Assembly (NCBI RefSeq): GCF_000152985.1
Contig: NZ_CH672395.1
Span: 3,817,823-3,881,822 of the forward strand
Origin: Leeuwenhoekiella blandensis MED217
Lineage (GTDB): Bacteria; Bacteroidota; Bacteroidia; Flavobacteriales; Flavobacteriaceae
Reading direction: 5' to 3'
Length of the DNA stretch: 64,000 nt
Shown: piece after piece, positions 26,592 through 33,869 of the stretch
How positions within the stretch are numbered: the first letter of the stretch is position 1
Layout of the letters: every line of letters starts with the position of its first letter
Made by a program: the position numbers and the translations under genes
Notes under the pieces: model-generated
Database searches by the model: none
Seen by the model: only the letters and a program-made list of their open reading frames with translations
Told to the model about the DNA's origin: nothing

Positions 26592-27755
26592 ATGAAAAAG
26601 CACTACCCCTTCGTCCTCTTTGTTTCTTGCTTCCTTATTCTAGTACTCCCTAAGCTTACAGCACAGGAGGTTTATTTTCCCGAATATCAAGCCGAATGGA
26701 AAACCACAACCGAAACTTCCGGGAAGTTCACCAAAGCTTCGCTACAGGCTGCTGTTGATTTTGCCTTGGAACATGAATACACCGGCTCTCGTGATCTGCG
26801 CCAGGCGATCCTTAAAGGATTTGAGCGCGAACCCTTTCACCACATCGCCGGACCTACCAAAAAACGGGGCGGACCTGCAGGAATGATCTTAAAGAATGGC
26901 TATCTCGTGACCAGCTGGGGCGATACGCAACGGGTAGATATGACCTTTAGTGTGACCAAAAGTTTTCTTTCTACCACTGCCGGACTCGCAGTAGACGCCG
27001 GGATCATCACCGATGTTAATGATCCTGTTGGAAATTACATCTGGGACGGAACCTTTGACGGTGCACACAACAGCCAGGTGACCTGGAAGCATCTGCTGGA
27101 ACAAAACTCCGATTGGAGCGGCGAACTCTGGGGCGGAAAGGACTGGGCAGACCGCCCGCCACGTGAGGGCGGACTTGACGATTGGAAAAACCGCGAACTG
27201 CGTACCCCCGGAACCTTTTTTGAATACAACGACGTGCGCGTAAATGTATTGGCTTATGCTTTGACGCATACATGGCGTAAACCGCTTCCGCAGGTATTGA
27301 AAGAACACATTATGGATCCTATAGGCGCTTCTACCTCGTGGCGCTGGTTTGGTTACGACAATGCCTGGAGTACCATAGACGGACTCCAAATGCAAAGCGT
27401 GACCGGCGGCGGACATTCCGGTGGTGGGATGTTCATTAGTGCAGAAGATATGGCGCGCTTTGGTCTTTTATTTCTTAATGACGGTGTCTGGGACGGAAAG
27501 CGCCTGCTTTCTGAATCCTGGGTACAAGCCGTGCAACAACCTTCTACGCCTAACCCCAATTACGGCTATATGTGGTGGTTGAATCAACAAGGTGCACGTC
27601 ACTGGGAAAACCTCCCCGAGCATTTATACTATGCTGCCGGTTTTGGCGGAAACTTCATCGTCATCGACCAGGAAAATGATCTGGTCATCGTACTCCGCTG
27701 GCTAGAACCTAGTCAGATCGAAGCCTTTTTAGAGTTGGTCTATGGGGTGGAGTGA
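26592..27755 (+). CDS. exported serine hydrolase (class C beta-lactamase fold)
   Basis: 387 residues with a signal peptide ending at LTAQ (about 25). The active-site SxxK is S120-V-T-K123 (TFSVTKSFLS); the Tyr motif is in FEYNDVRVN, and the third motif is HSGGG, in place of KTG. These fit the serine beta-lactamase/esterase/DD-peptidase superfamily rather than a true beta-lactamase. It acts in the periplasm or on the surface, probably on an ester or peptide. It is a single-gene unit diverging from katA. No terminator follows; repeats begin immediately after the stop. Confidence 0.87.
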   Translation: MKKHYPFVLFVSCFLILVLPKLTAQEVYFPEYQAEWKTTTETSGKFTKASLQAAVDFALEHEYTGSRDLRQAILKGFEREPFHHIAGPTKKRGGPAGMILKNGYLVTSWGDTQRVDMTFSVTKSFLSTTAGLAVDAGIITDVNDPVGNYIWDGTFDGAHNSQVTWKHLLEQNSDWSGELWGGKDWADRPPREGGLDDWKNRELRTPGTFFEYNDVRVNVLAYALTHTWRKPLPQVLKEHIMDPIGASTSWRWFGYDNAWSTIDGLQMQSVTGGGHSGGGMFISAEDMARFGLLFLNDGVWDGKRLLSESWVQAVQQPSTPNPNYGYMWWLNQQGARHWENLPEHLYYAAGFGGNFIVIDQENDLVIVLRWLEPSQIEAFLELVYGVE

Positions 27756-27807
27756 GACTTGAGATTTTAGACTTGAGATAAGAGATAATAAAATAGAGAG
27801 AAAAGAA
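27756..27807. repeat. S element (GACTTGA-type repeat), copy 1
   Basis: Short form of a repeat that recurs at 29656, 31509 and 33268. It contains the words GACTTGAGATTTTAGA and AGAGATAATA and ends AGAGAGAAAAGAA. It begins at the stop codon of the serine hydrolase gene. No coding potential. Confidence 0.7.
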
Positions 27808-27864
27808 ATACGCAGCACGCTGTCCTTTCGAGCGCATACTAAAATTCGGCAGTAGCAGTCTTCA

Positions 27865-27906
27865 GTTTGCGGTTTGCGGTTTGTGGTTTGTGGTTTGTGG
27901 TTTGCA
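27865..27906. repeat. 7-bp tandem repeat, six copies
   Basis: Six consecutive units GTTTGCG, GTTTGCG, GTTTGTG, GTTTGTG, GTTTGTG, GTTTGCA. This is a small minisatellite. The 27756-28077 gap has no gene: it holds the S element, this tract and the structured R element. Confidence 0.8.
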
Positions 27907-27919
27907 GTATTAATTACTC

Positions 27920-28070
27920 ATACCCGAAGGGTTTAGTTCCCTTTTGGTCAGTATAGCAAGCGTATCCCGCTAAAAATTTCTGAAGCCTTGGAAGAAATTT
28001 AGGGATGCGCTTGCGGTTTTTGCGATAGCAAAAAACACCTATCCAAAAGACGTCGTTTCTTTTAATTTAA
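27920..28070. repeat. R element, diverged copy R1 (structured intergenic repeat)
   Basis: Same architecture as R2-R4. Stem I is 13 bp (GCAAGCGTATCCC at 27956-27968 with GGGATGCGCTTGC at 28002-28014). Inside it, AAATTTCT / AGAAATTT close a conserved GAAGCCTTGG loop. Stem II is TTTTTGC-GATA-GCAAAAA (28017-28034). Stem III is AAAAGA / TCTTTT. The stem sequences differ from the other copies but pairing is kept. It ends 8 bases from the stop of the minus-strand gene at 28078 and lacks the strong distal hairpin of the other copies. Confidence 0.75.
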
Positions 28071-28077
28071 TGAATAC

Positions 28078-28542
28078 TTATTCTCTTTTAAAAATCCATC
28101 GTATAGGATCTTTAGTTTTAGGTTCAAAAGAGGTGCAGGTTGCGCCCTGACAAAATCCTAAAATCCACCCCGAAGGTAACGGAATAAAATAGCCAAAACC
28201 TGGTTCTTTATACATTAATTCTCTGTAAGAATTCTGAACCATCCCTATTGAATCTCCTATGCTATAGCCTTCAGGAGTTTCAAATACTGAATCCCGCGTA
28301 CCTCTATAGATCGTATCCCCTTGCTGATCTTGAACTATATTAAAAGTTATACCATCCAAGATTACAGCCGTTGAGGGCTTTAAGGATCCGCTACTCGTCA
28401 TCACGAAACGTGATGCTTTTGCGCCACTTTGAGCAAACTCAGATTCCATCAAAGCATCTTGAGAAACATTATCCTTTGGAGCAGACTCTTGATTACAAGA
28501 GGTTAGTACTAGTAAAACCAAAGCTAAGCTAGTGTTTTTCAT
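28078..28542 (-). CDS. hypothetical lipoprotein, 154 aa
   Basis: Lipobox LVLTSC puts the lipidated Cys at about residue 16. The rest is a small soluble domain I do not recognise, with a run of short strands (GSLKPSTAVILDGITFNIVQ, GDTIYRGTRDSVFETPEG) and an unusual C-x5-C pair near the end (FCQGATCTSF). It starts 9 bases after the stop of the upstream 332-residue gene, so the two form an operon. An R element follows its stop. The gene is part of an island of small minus-strand genes, mostly lipoproteins. Confidence 0.72.
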   Translation of the reverse strand: MKNTSLALVLLVLTSCNQESAPKDNVSQDALMESEFAQSGAKASRFVMTSSGSLKPSTAVILDGITFNIVQDQQGDTIYRGTRDSVFETPEGYSIGDSIGMVQNSYRELMYKEPGFGYFIPLPSGWILGFCQGATCTSFEPKTKDPIRWIFKRE

Positions 28543-28551
28543 AAGTACAGA

Positions 28552-29550
28552 TCAATATCGAATGGCACTAAAAAAAGTATCAACTAGTACTTTTTTTGAA
28601 TCTTGATCACAAATCACAAACACTTCATTAGGCTTCTCTTTATACAGAAACTGTATTGCATAGACCACATCGCCTACAGCTATATTTTTACTAAGGCTCA
28701 CCTGAGCGGTAAGTCGTTGGTTGCGCAACTGCGCTAAGAGGATGCGTTGTTGCGCTTCAAGAGGTAATTCTTCTAATGCTTTTTTTTCGGTGACAAACAC
28801 CTGAATATAATCCTCCGACAACGGACCTAAGGCATAGGTCTCAAAATTCTTCTGCGCCCTACCCTTTATGTAGTTAGGTGAACCATCAGACGAATATCCT
28901 TTTTGCTCAGTAAACTCTTCTTTTTGCATACTGCTGTGATACGTAAGTTCTAAAGTATCAATATTAAAATCTTGATCTACTAATTTTACAACAGCATCCT
29001 TGAAGGCTGGAGTATACCACTCCGGTTTAGGGTCTATATTTAGAATAGGGTCATAGGTATACTCGGGCAAAAGCGTCATACGCACTTTTGCTTTTTCGCC
29101 ATTTGCAGAAGACCTAGAGGACTTCCTCATATTCATACCTAAGCTTTGATTGCTGGTAAAATAGTTACGGTACCTGTTCAAGGCAGCACGATCTTCAATC
29201 ACTTCTTTAAAGGAATAGCCTTTCAGTTTAAAGTCAGCGGCATTAACTATTGGTGCTGTGTCCCAGTTCTGAAAGAGATTCTTAAAATTGGTTTCAAAAT
29301 CACGTATGGAATCCCCTTTTTCATAAATAGTACGTTCGGGTGGTGAAATACGCTCCGGTGTACTGGGAGTTGTTGGATAATATTGAGCCTGATCCTTTCT
29401 CGAGTGTTCTTCATGCTTACAAGAAGCACAACACAATACTGCACAAACCAAAAGCACAACTGCGTGTATTATAGGGCGCACCCTAAAAGACCACCAACCA
29501 AAATTTGACCGGCAACTCGTTAAACTCCCTGATTTGATTAGGTTTAGCAT
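28552..29550 (-). CDS. hypothetical lipoprotein, 332 aa
   Basis: No family recognised. The chosen ATG at 29550 is set by a perfect -7 box (TAAGTTTG, 29563-29556) just upstream. Earlier in-frame ATGs at 29604 and 29685 lie above that box, and the last falls inside repeat DNA. The product has a long signal region with a hydrophobic core and lipobox-like CASC (Cys about 45), a Pro/Thr-rich linker, then a soluble domain of about 260 residues with mixed helices and strands (DTLELTYHSSMQKEEF, SKNIAVGDVVYAIQFLYKEK). It is the first gene of a two-gene unit with the 154-residue lipoprotein. Confidence 0.68.
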   Translation of the reverse strand: MLNLIKSGSLTSCRSNFGWWSFRVRPIIHAVVLLVCAVLCCASCKHEEHSRKDQAQYYPTTPSTPERISPPERTIYEKGDSIRDFETNFKNLFQNWDTAPIVNAADFKLKGYSFKEVIEDRAALNRYRNYFTSNQSLGMNMRKSSRSSANGEKAKVRMTLLPEYTYDPILNIDPKPEWYTPAFKDAVVKLVDQDFNIDTLELTYHSSMQKEEFTEQKGYSSDGSPNYIKGRAQKNFETYALGPLSEDYIQVFVTEKKALEELPLEAQQRILLAQLRNQRLTAQVSLSKNIAVGDVVYAIQFLYKEKPNEVFVICDQDSKKVLVDTFFSAIRY

Positions 29551-29555
29551 CTTTA

Positions 29556-29563
29556 CAAACTTA
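29556..29563 (-). promoter_or_regulatory. -7 box deciding the start of the 332-aa lipoprotein gene
   Basis: Minus-strand TAAGTTTG ends 5 bases before the ATG at 29550, the same near-leaderless layout as dxs and the DUF3109 gene. Confidence 0.5.
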
Positions 29564-29655
29564 ATCAAAAAAGAATGAAGTCGCTTTATTAATCTGATAA
29601 TCATTTCTTTGGCCTCAGATTCTCGATTCAGAATTGCTGAAGGAAGCTTGTGATT

Positions 29656-29749
29656 AAGTCGGCAGTAGCAGGTTACAGTGAGCAAGGGTTGTTTTTAGAC
29701 TTGAGACTTGAGATTTTAGACAAGAGATAATAGAACAGAGAGAAAAGAA
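29656..29749. repeat. S element, copy 2
   Basis: Begins AAGTCGGCAGTAGCAG, then GAGCAAGGGTTG, two GACTTGA units, GATTTTAGACAAGAGATAAT and AGAGAGAAAAGA. Homology to the other copies continues more loosely to about 29860 (CGCGCTGCCTGTCCCAAT, GATTGTATCGCGTG). The 29686-30341 gap contains no convincing gene. Confidence 0.75.
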
Positions 29750-29955
29750 GCGTTTTAAATACGAAATACCTAGCACCCTGTCACGGTTATCGCGCTGCCT
29801 GTCCCAATATATATAGGAAATTGTACTACCGTTGCCGCGCGATTGTATCGCGTGCTCAAGCATAATTTTAAAATTCCCTTTTGTAACTCAATAGTAACGC
29901 CCTTAGAAGGAGGGGTTGCGGATGGATGTTTTCAGAAGAAACCTCAACATCCCTC

Positions 29956-29981
29956 TAAATCTCCCTTCAAAGGGAGATTTA
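29956..29981. repeat. palindromic intergenic hairpin
   Basis: 12-bp arms TAAATCTCCCTT and AAGGGAGATTTA separated by two bases, a near-perfect palindrome without a T-run. It lies inside the repeat-filled gap and is not close to a gene end. Confidence 0.6.
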
Positions 29982-30014
29982 AGATGATAGACAAGAGAAC
30001 AATGACAAATTCCC

Positions 30015-30070
30015 CATACCCGAAGGGTTAAACGAATCTAATATTCCCTCGGTTCAGAATAGCTGTAGGA
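30015..30070. repeat. truncated variant of the R element (5' part)
   Basis: CATACCCGAAGGGTTAAACG, then TTCCCTCGGTTCAGAATAGCTG. The same block opens the long variant at 33449. It is cut off at a GTCGGCAGTAGCAG word, the start of the S-type repeat. Confidence 0.6.
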
Positions 30071-30136
30071 AGCTTTGGAGTAAGTCGGCAGTAGCAGTTT
30101 ACAGTATTCAGTTTTCTGTTTGCGGTATTGAATATT

Positions 30137-30314
30137 CATACCCCAAGGGTTTCCGCTTCTTTTTCTTCAGTATAGCGAGAAGGCTCCGTTAAGAATTTCT
30201 GAAGCCTTGGAAGAAATTTAGGAGCCTTCTTGCGGTTTGCCTGATAAGGCAAAATACCTAAGAAAAAGGCTCTTTTCTTTTGTTACTTTTCTTTGGAGAG
30301 GCAAAGAAAAGTAA
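30137..30314. repeat. R element, copy R2
   Basis: Stem I: GCGAGAAGGCTCC (30175-30187) with GGAGCCTTCTTGC (30221-30233), 13 bp with one G-U pair. Conserved inner loop GAAGCCTTGG. Stem II: TTTGCCT-GATA-AGGCAAA (30236-30253). Distal hairpin: TTACTTTTCTTTG (30283-30295) with CAAAGAAAAGTAA (30302-30314), perfect 13 bp. It ends 27 bases from the stop of the minus-strand FKBP-like gene, so in that transcript the distal hairpin comes first and could act as a terminator. Confidence 0.85.
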
Positions 30315-30341
30315 GGAACAAGAATTGAAAAAAATAATCTT

Positions 30342-31181
30342 CTATTCATCTACTAAAGCTTCTAATTCTGCTAATCTATTTTGCCAGTAGGCCTCATTTT
30401 CAGCATCGGTGTTTGCAGCATAGGTTTGTGCTTCAGCCAAGGCTTCCTCTAGTTTCCCTTGCATTTGTAGGGCATACACCTGTACCCTTTGTAACATGAA
30501 TAAAGTATTGGGGTCTGAAGTTTCGGCTTCCATGTAGTCGGCTACTTGCAGTATTTCGGTGGCTAGAGAATCTTGTACCAGCTCCGTCAGCAGTCCCATA
30601 TAGATCAGGTCAACATCGGTATGAAAAGAACCCTGCGCTGCCTTATCGCGTTCCTCCTCATAAAAACGCAATGCGTCATCCACCTTTTGGGTCTTTATGA
30701 TTTGCACCAGCGTATCGGTGATGTCTTCCTTTTTTGGAGTTACTTTCTTCACCACATAAGGATCATACACTAAGGTAGAGCCTCCCGGGAGTCCGTTGTG
30801 ATCTTCTTTTCCGTAAGCGATAGAATCGGGCAACACGGCCACCACCTCATCGCCTTCAACGAGATAGGAGTTCAATTCGGTAAAGCCTTTGATCATCGTT
30901 TCTTTCTCCTGAATGAATTTAAAAACCGAATCATGCATCGTGCTGGTCGTCCATAATAACGAGTCGAGCTCTTTGATGTACAAATCGGTATAACTCACTA
31001 CCATAGAACCCATTTCTATTTTCTGGCCGTTACCTTTTTTAAGATACAGGTACTTCAACCCGCTGGAAGTGGTAATGGTATCTCCCAGAGCGGTAGCATC
31101 GTCTGCTGTAGTTGGTTTTTCTTTACAGGAAGCAAGAAGTATAAAAATACTGAGTAGTGTAAATCGAAGCGTGTATTTCAT
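30342..31181 (-). CDS. FKBP-like lipoprotein, paralogue 1
   Basis: 279 residues from the ATG at 31181, the start shared with the second copy; a longer reading from 31241 crosses the promoter. Lipobox LLASC (Cys about 19). Residues about 35-140 resemble an FKBP-type peptidyl-prolyl isomerase domain (SSGLKYLYLKKGNGQKIEMG, KGFTELNSYLVEGDEVVAVL, DSIAYGKEDHNGLPGGSTLV), with several usual active-site aromatics missing, so activity is doubtful. A helical, TPR-like C-terminal part (about 155-279) follows. It is nearly identical to the gene at 32223-33068, a recent tandem duplication. Likely a periplasmic chaperone or adaptor. Confidence 0.82.
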   Translation of the reverse strand: MKYTLRFTLLSIFILLASCKEKPTTADDATALGDTITTSSGLKYLYLKKGNGQKIEMGSMVVSYTDLYIKELDSLLWTTSTMHDSVFKFIQEKETMIKGFTELNSYLVEGDEVVAVLPDSIAYGKEDHNGLPGGSTLVYDPYVVKKVTPKKEDITDTLVQIIKTQKVDDALRFYEEERDKAAQGSFHTDVDLIYMGLLTELVQDSLATEILQVADYMEAETSDPNTLFMLQRVQVYALQMQGKLEEALAEAQTYAANTDAENEAYWQNRLAELEALVDE

Positions 31182-31201
31182 GGTTGTTGGTTTAGGTGTT
31201 C

Positions 31202-31228
31202 TAAAGATACTTCTTTTCAGGCACCAAA
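31202..31228 (-). promoter_or_regulatory. promoter of FKBP-like paralogue 1
   Basis: Minus strand: TTTTGG near 31228 (-33-like TTG), 15 bases, then TATCTTTA (one mismatch to TAnnTTTG) at 31209-31202, 21 bases before the ATG. The same arrangement is conserved in front of paralogue 2. Confidence 0.5.
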
Positions 31229-31306
31229 AAAATATAATCAACTGTTTTTCAGTATTTTAATATATAAACTTTATTATACCCATAGCTATAACGATTGATC
31301 CTAAAG

Positions 31307-31432
31307 AACCACCCCTGCCCAGCTACGCGGGCTTTCCCCTCATCCCCAACCCTTCTCCTCCCGAAGCTTCGGGAGAGAAGGGAGTCAGCAACTTGTGCGA
31401 CCTCTCCTAAAGTCGAGGTGACTGAATGTATT
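31307..31432. repeat. E element (GC-rich hairpin repeat), copy 1
   Basis: Starts ACCACCCCTGCCCAGC, contains the hairpin CTCCCGAAGCTTCGGGAG, and runs to ATGTATT, directly adjoining an R-type sequence. It is almost identical to 31850-31975, and a shortened copy lies at 33193-33243. It ends the duplicated block upstream of the FKBP-like gene. Confidence 0.75.
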
Positions 31433-31503
31433 CATACCCGCAGGGTTTTCACTTCTTTTTCTTCAGTATAGCGAGAAGGCTGCGTTAAGAATTTTTGAAG
31501 CCA
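31433..31503. repeat. truncated R element
   Basis: Carries the 5' half only: CATACCCGCAGGGTTTT, TTCTTCAGTATAGCGAGAAG and the GTTAAGAATTTTTGAAGCC inner part. It is then interrupted by an S element at 31509. Stem I lost its partner. Confidence 0.7.
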
Positions 31504-31508
31504 TGAAA

Positions 31509-31700
31509 AAGTCGGCAGTAGCAGGTTACAGTGAGCAAGGGTTGTTTTTAGACTTGAGACTTGAGATTTTAGACAAGAGATTTTAGACAAGAGATAATAG
31601 AACAGAGAGAAAAGACAGTTTAAAATACGAAAGTAGAAATACAAAATATGTAGCAGCTTGTCACCGTTCCCACGCTGCCTGTCCCAATGCATATAGGGAA
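31509..31700. repeat. S element, copy 3
   Basis: GTCGGCAGTAGCAGG, GAGCAAGGGTTG, two GACTTGA units, then GATTTTAGACAAGA twice in tandem, AGAGATAATAG, AGAGAGAAAAGACAGTTT, and a tail shared with copy 4 (ATATGTAGCAGCTTGTCACC). The 31182-32222 gap consists of E, truncated R, S, a hairpin, E and R3; no gene is seen. Confidence 0.75.
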
Positions 31701-31767
31701 TTGTATCGCGTGCAGTTCACATTGTCGTTTAGTACTGATAATATAAGCTATTTACACTATCTCAGCT

Positions 31768-31788
31768 CCCCTCCTTGTTGAGGAGGGG
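31768..31788. repeat. CCCCTCCT hairpin repeat
   Basis: Perfect 8-bp arms CCCCTCCT and AGGAGGGG with loop TGTTG. The same arms with a different loop recur at 33223-33243. This is a GC-rich palindrome of the dispersed type common between flavobacterial genes. Confidence 0.65.
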
Positions 31789-31849
31789 TGGCAGAGCAAG
31801 CACAAAGTGCGCAGCAGCTGACGGGGTGGTGCTTATACAAATTTACTGA

Positions 31850-31975
31850 AACCACCCCTGCCCAGCTACGCGGGCTTTCCCCTCATCCCCAACCCTTCTC
31901 CTCCTGAAGCTTCGGGAGAGAAGGGAGTTAGCAACTTGTGCGACCTCTCCTAAAGTCGAGGTGAATGAATGTATT
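31850..31975. repeat. E element, copy 2
   Basis: Near-identical to 31307-31432; the hairpin arm reads CTCCTGAAG instead of CTCCCGAAG, a G-U change that preserves pairing with CTTCGGGAG. It directly precedes R3, as copy 1 precedes the truncated R. Confidence 0.75.
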
Positions 31976-32153
31976 CATACCCGCAGGGTTTCTGCTTCTT
32001 TTTCTTCAGTATAGCGAGAAGGCTCCGTTAAGAATTTTTGAAGCCTTGGAGAAAATTTAGGAGCCTTCTTGCGGTTTGCCTGATAAGGCAAAATACCTAA
32101 GAAAAAGGGTCTTTTCTTTTGTTACTTTTCTTTGGACAAGCAAAGAAAAGTAA
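31976..32153. repeat. R element, copy R3
   Basis: Stem I: GCGAGAAGGCTCC (32014-32026) with GGAGCCTTCTTGC (32060-32072). Stem II: TTTGCCT-GATA-AGGCAAA (32075-32092). Distal hairpin: TTACTTTTCTTTG (32122-32134) / CAAAGAAAAGTAA (32141-32153), loop GACAAG. It ends 69 bases from the stop of FKBP-like paralogue 2. Confidence 0.85.
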
Positions 32154-32222
32154 GAAACATTGTTAATAAATAAAATTTCTCAATCCAGGAATTCAAAGCC
32201 GATAAAAACATTTAAACCAGCC

Positions 32223-33068
32223 TTACTCCCCTTCAGCTACTAAAGCTTGTAATTCCGCTAATCTATTTTGCCAGTAGGCCTCGTTTTCAGTATCGGTGTT
32301 TGCAGCGTAGGTTTGTGCTTCAGCCAAGGCTTCCTCTAGTTTCCCTTGCATTTGTAGGGCATACACCTGTACCCTTTGTAACATGAATAAAGTATTGGGG
32401 TCTGAAGTTTCGGCTTCCATGTAGTCGGCTACCTGCAGTATTTCGGTGGCTAGAGAATCTTGTGCCAGCTCCGTCAGCAGTCCCATATAGATCAGGTCAA
32501 CATCGGTATGAAAAGAACCCTGCGCCGCCTTATCGCGTTCCTCTTTATAAAAACGCAATGCGTCATCCACCTTTTGGGTTTTTATGATTTGCACCAGCGT
32601 ATCGGTAATATCTTCCTTTTTTGGAGTTACTTTCTTCACCACATAAGGGTCATACACTAAGGTAGAGCCTCCCGGGAGTCCGTTGTGATCTTCTTTTCCA
32701 TATGCGATAGAGTCAGGCAACACGGCCACCACCTCATCGCCTTCTACAAGATAGGAATTCAATTCGGTAAAGCCTTTGATCATCGTTTCTTTCTCCTGAA
32801 TGAATTTAAAAACCGAATCATGCATCGTGCTGGTCGTCCATAGTAATGAGTCGAGCTCTTTGATGTATAAATCGGTGTAACTCACTACCATAGAACCCAT
32901 TTCTATTTTCTGGCCGTTGCCCTTTTTAAGATACAGGTACTTCAACCCGCTGGCAGTGGTAATGGTATCTCCCAAAGCGATAGCATCGTCTGCTGTAATT
33001 GGTTTTTCTTTACAAGAAGCAAAAAGTATAAAAATACTGAGTAGTGTAAATCGAAGTGTATATTTCAT
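32223..33068 (-). CDS. FKBP-like lipoprotein, paralogue 2
   Basis: 281 residues, the same layout as paralogue 1 (lipobox FASC, degenerate FKBP domain, helical C-terminal part). I count roughly ten residue differences over the whole length, among them an E-to-K change in ALRFYKEERDK and the different C-terminus EALVDE versus QALVAEGE. Promoter, flanking R element and part of the E element are duplicated with it. The two copies are in the same orientation, 1.89 kb apart. Recent duplication or gene conversion is the simplest reading. Confidence 0.82.
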   Translation of the reverse strand: MKYTLRFTLLSIFILFASCKEKPITADDAIALGDTITTASGLKYLYLKKGNGQKIEMGSMVVSYTDLYIKELDSLLWTTSTMHDSVFKFIQEKETMIKGFTELNSYLVEGDEVVAVLPDSIAYGKEDHNGLPGGSTLVYDPYVVKKVTPKKEDITDTLVQIIKTQKVDDALRFYKEERDKAAQGSFHTDVDLIYMGLLTELAQDSLATEILQVADYMEAETSDPNTLFMLQRVQVYALQMQGKLEEALAEAQTYAANTDTENEAYWQNRLAELQALVAEGE

Positions 33069-33088
33069 GGTTGTTGGTTTAGGTGTTC

Positions 33089-33114
33089 TAAAGATACTTC
33101 TTTTCAGGCACCAA
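33089..33114 (-). promoter_or_regulatory. promoter of FKBP-like paralogue 2
   Basis: TATCTTTA at 33096-33089 and a TTG at 33114-33112 on the minus strand, duplicating the arrangement in front of paralogue 1. Confidence 0.5.
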
Positions 33115-33192
33115 CAAAATATAATTCACTGTTTTTCAGTATTTTAAATCAAAATCTTTATTGTACCCATAGCTATAACGATTGAGACTAAA

Positions 33193-33243
33193 GAACCACC
33201 CCTGCCCAGCTACGCGGGCTTTCCCCTCCTTCAAAAGGAGGGG
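33193..33243. repeat. E element remnant with CCCCTCCT hairpin
   Basis: ACCACCCCTGCCCAGC and GCGGGCTTTCCCCT match the first part of the E copies; it is then replaced by a hairpin, CCCCTCCT (33223-33230) / AGGAGGGG (33236-33243). Confidence 0.65.
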
Positions 33244-33267
33244 AGCTTTGGTGAGAAAAGTTTTTTG

Positions 33268-33440
33268 AAGTCGGCAGTAGCAGTTTACAGTGAGCAAGGG
33301 TTGTTTTTAGACTTGAGACTTGAGACTTGAGATTTTAGACAAGAGATAATAGAACAGAGAGAAAAGACAGTTTAAAATACGAAAGTAGAAATACAAAATA
33401 TGTAGCAGCTTGTCACCGTTCCCGCGCGATTGTATCGCGT
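33268..33440. repeat. S element, copy 4
   Basis: AAGTCGGCAGTAGCAG, GAGCAAGGGTTG, three GACTTGA units (two in copies 2 and 3), GATTTTAGACAAGAGATAAT, AGAGAGAAAAGACAGTTT and the ATATGTAGCAGCTTGTCACC tail. Unit number differs between copies, as in slipped-strand tandem repeats. Confidence 0.75.
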
Positions 33441-33448
33441 GTTCCTGC

Positions 33449-33694
33449 ATAACCCGAAGGGTTAAACGAAATCATAATTCCCTCGGTTCAGAATAGCTGC
33501 AAGGGCAGAGCGTTAAGGAAAGGTCTAGTAGACCTTTTTAGCGAATGAGCCAGGTGGCGCGTTGGCTTTGGTATGGATTACTTTACTTCAAGTAAGAACT
33601 ACTCTTAGAAAAACGTAAGTAGCGACGCGGAGCTGACAAGGCGGTTTTTGCCTGATAAGGCAAGAAATTCCTAAGAAAAAGGGTCTTTTCTTTT
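33449..33694. repeat. R element, long variant
   Basis: Opens like the piece at 30015 (CCCGAAGGGTTAAACG, GGTTCAGAATAGCTG) and ends like R2-R4 (GCGGTTTTTGCCTGATAAGG, CCTAAGAAAAAGGGTC at 33669-33684). The Stem I region is replaced by about 130 bases holding another hairpin, AAAGGTC-TAGTA-GACCTTT (around 33515-33535). It suggests that R elements exchange their central part. Confidence 0.6.
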
Positions 33695-33869
33695 CTGCAT
33701 CCGACGACCGCAGGGAGAGGAATGCACCTGTTGTGCTATGTAATAATATTAGTCGAATTAGTAATAGCAAATCGACGCTAGGAGATTCACGAGCTCCCGT
33801 GAACTTAAAATCACGCGAGTAAAGAAAATGAACAGAACATCAATTGAAAAGATAAACTTCAATTTATAC

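Noticed and set aside
26889-27416. 175-codon antisense frame in the serine hydrolase gene
   Set aside because: Shadow of a gene with intact SxxK motif and signal peptide; no supporting features of its own.
29843-30031. 62-codon plus-strand frame in the repeat gap
   Set aside because: It consists of repeat sequence and palindromes and has no promoter or domain.
31509-31700. Possible CRISPR array
   Set aside because: Units of 7-14 bases are adjacent without unique spacers; there are no cas genes. It is a tandem repeat.
33588-33770. 60-codon minus-strand frame
   Set aside because: It lies inside the long R variant and follows repeat sequence; no evidence of coding.
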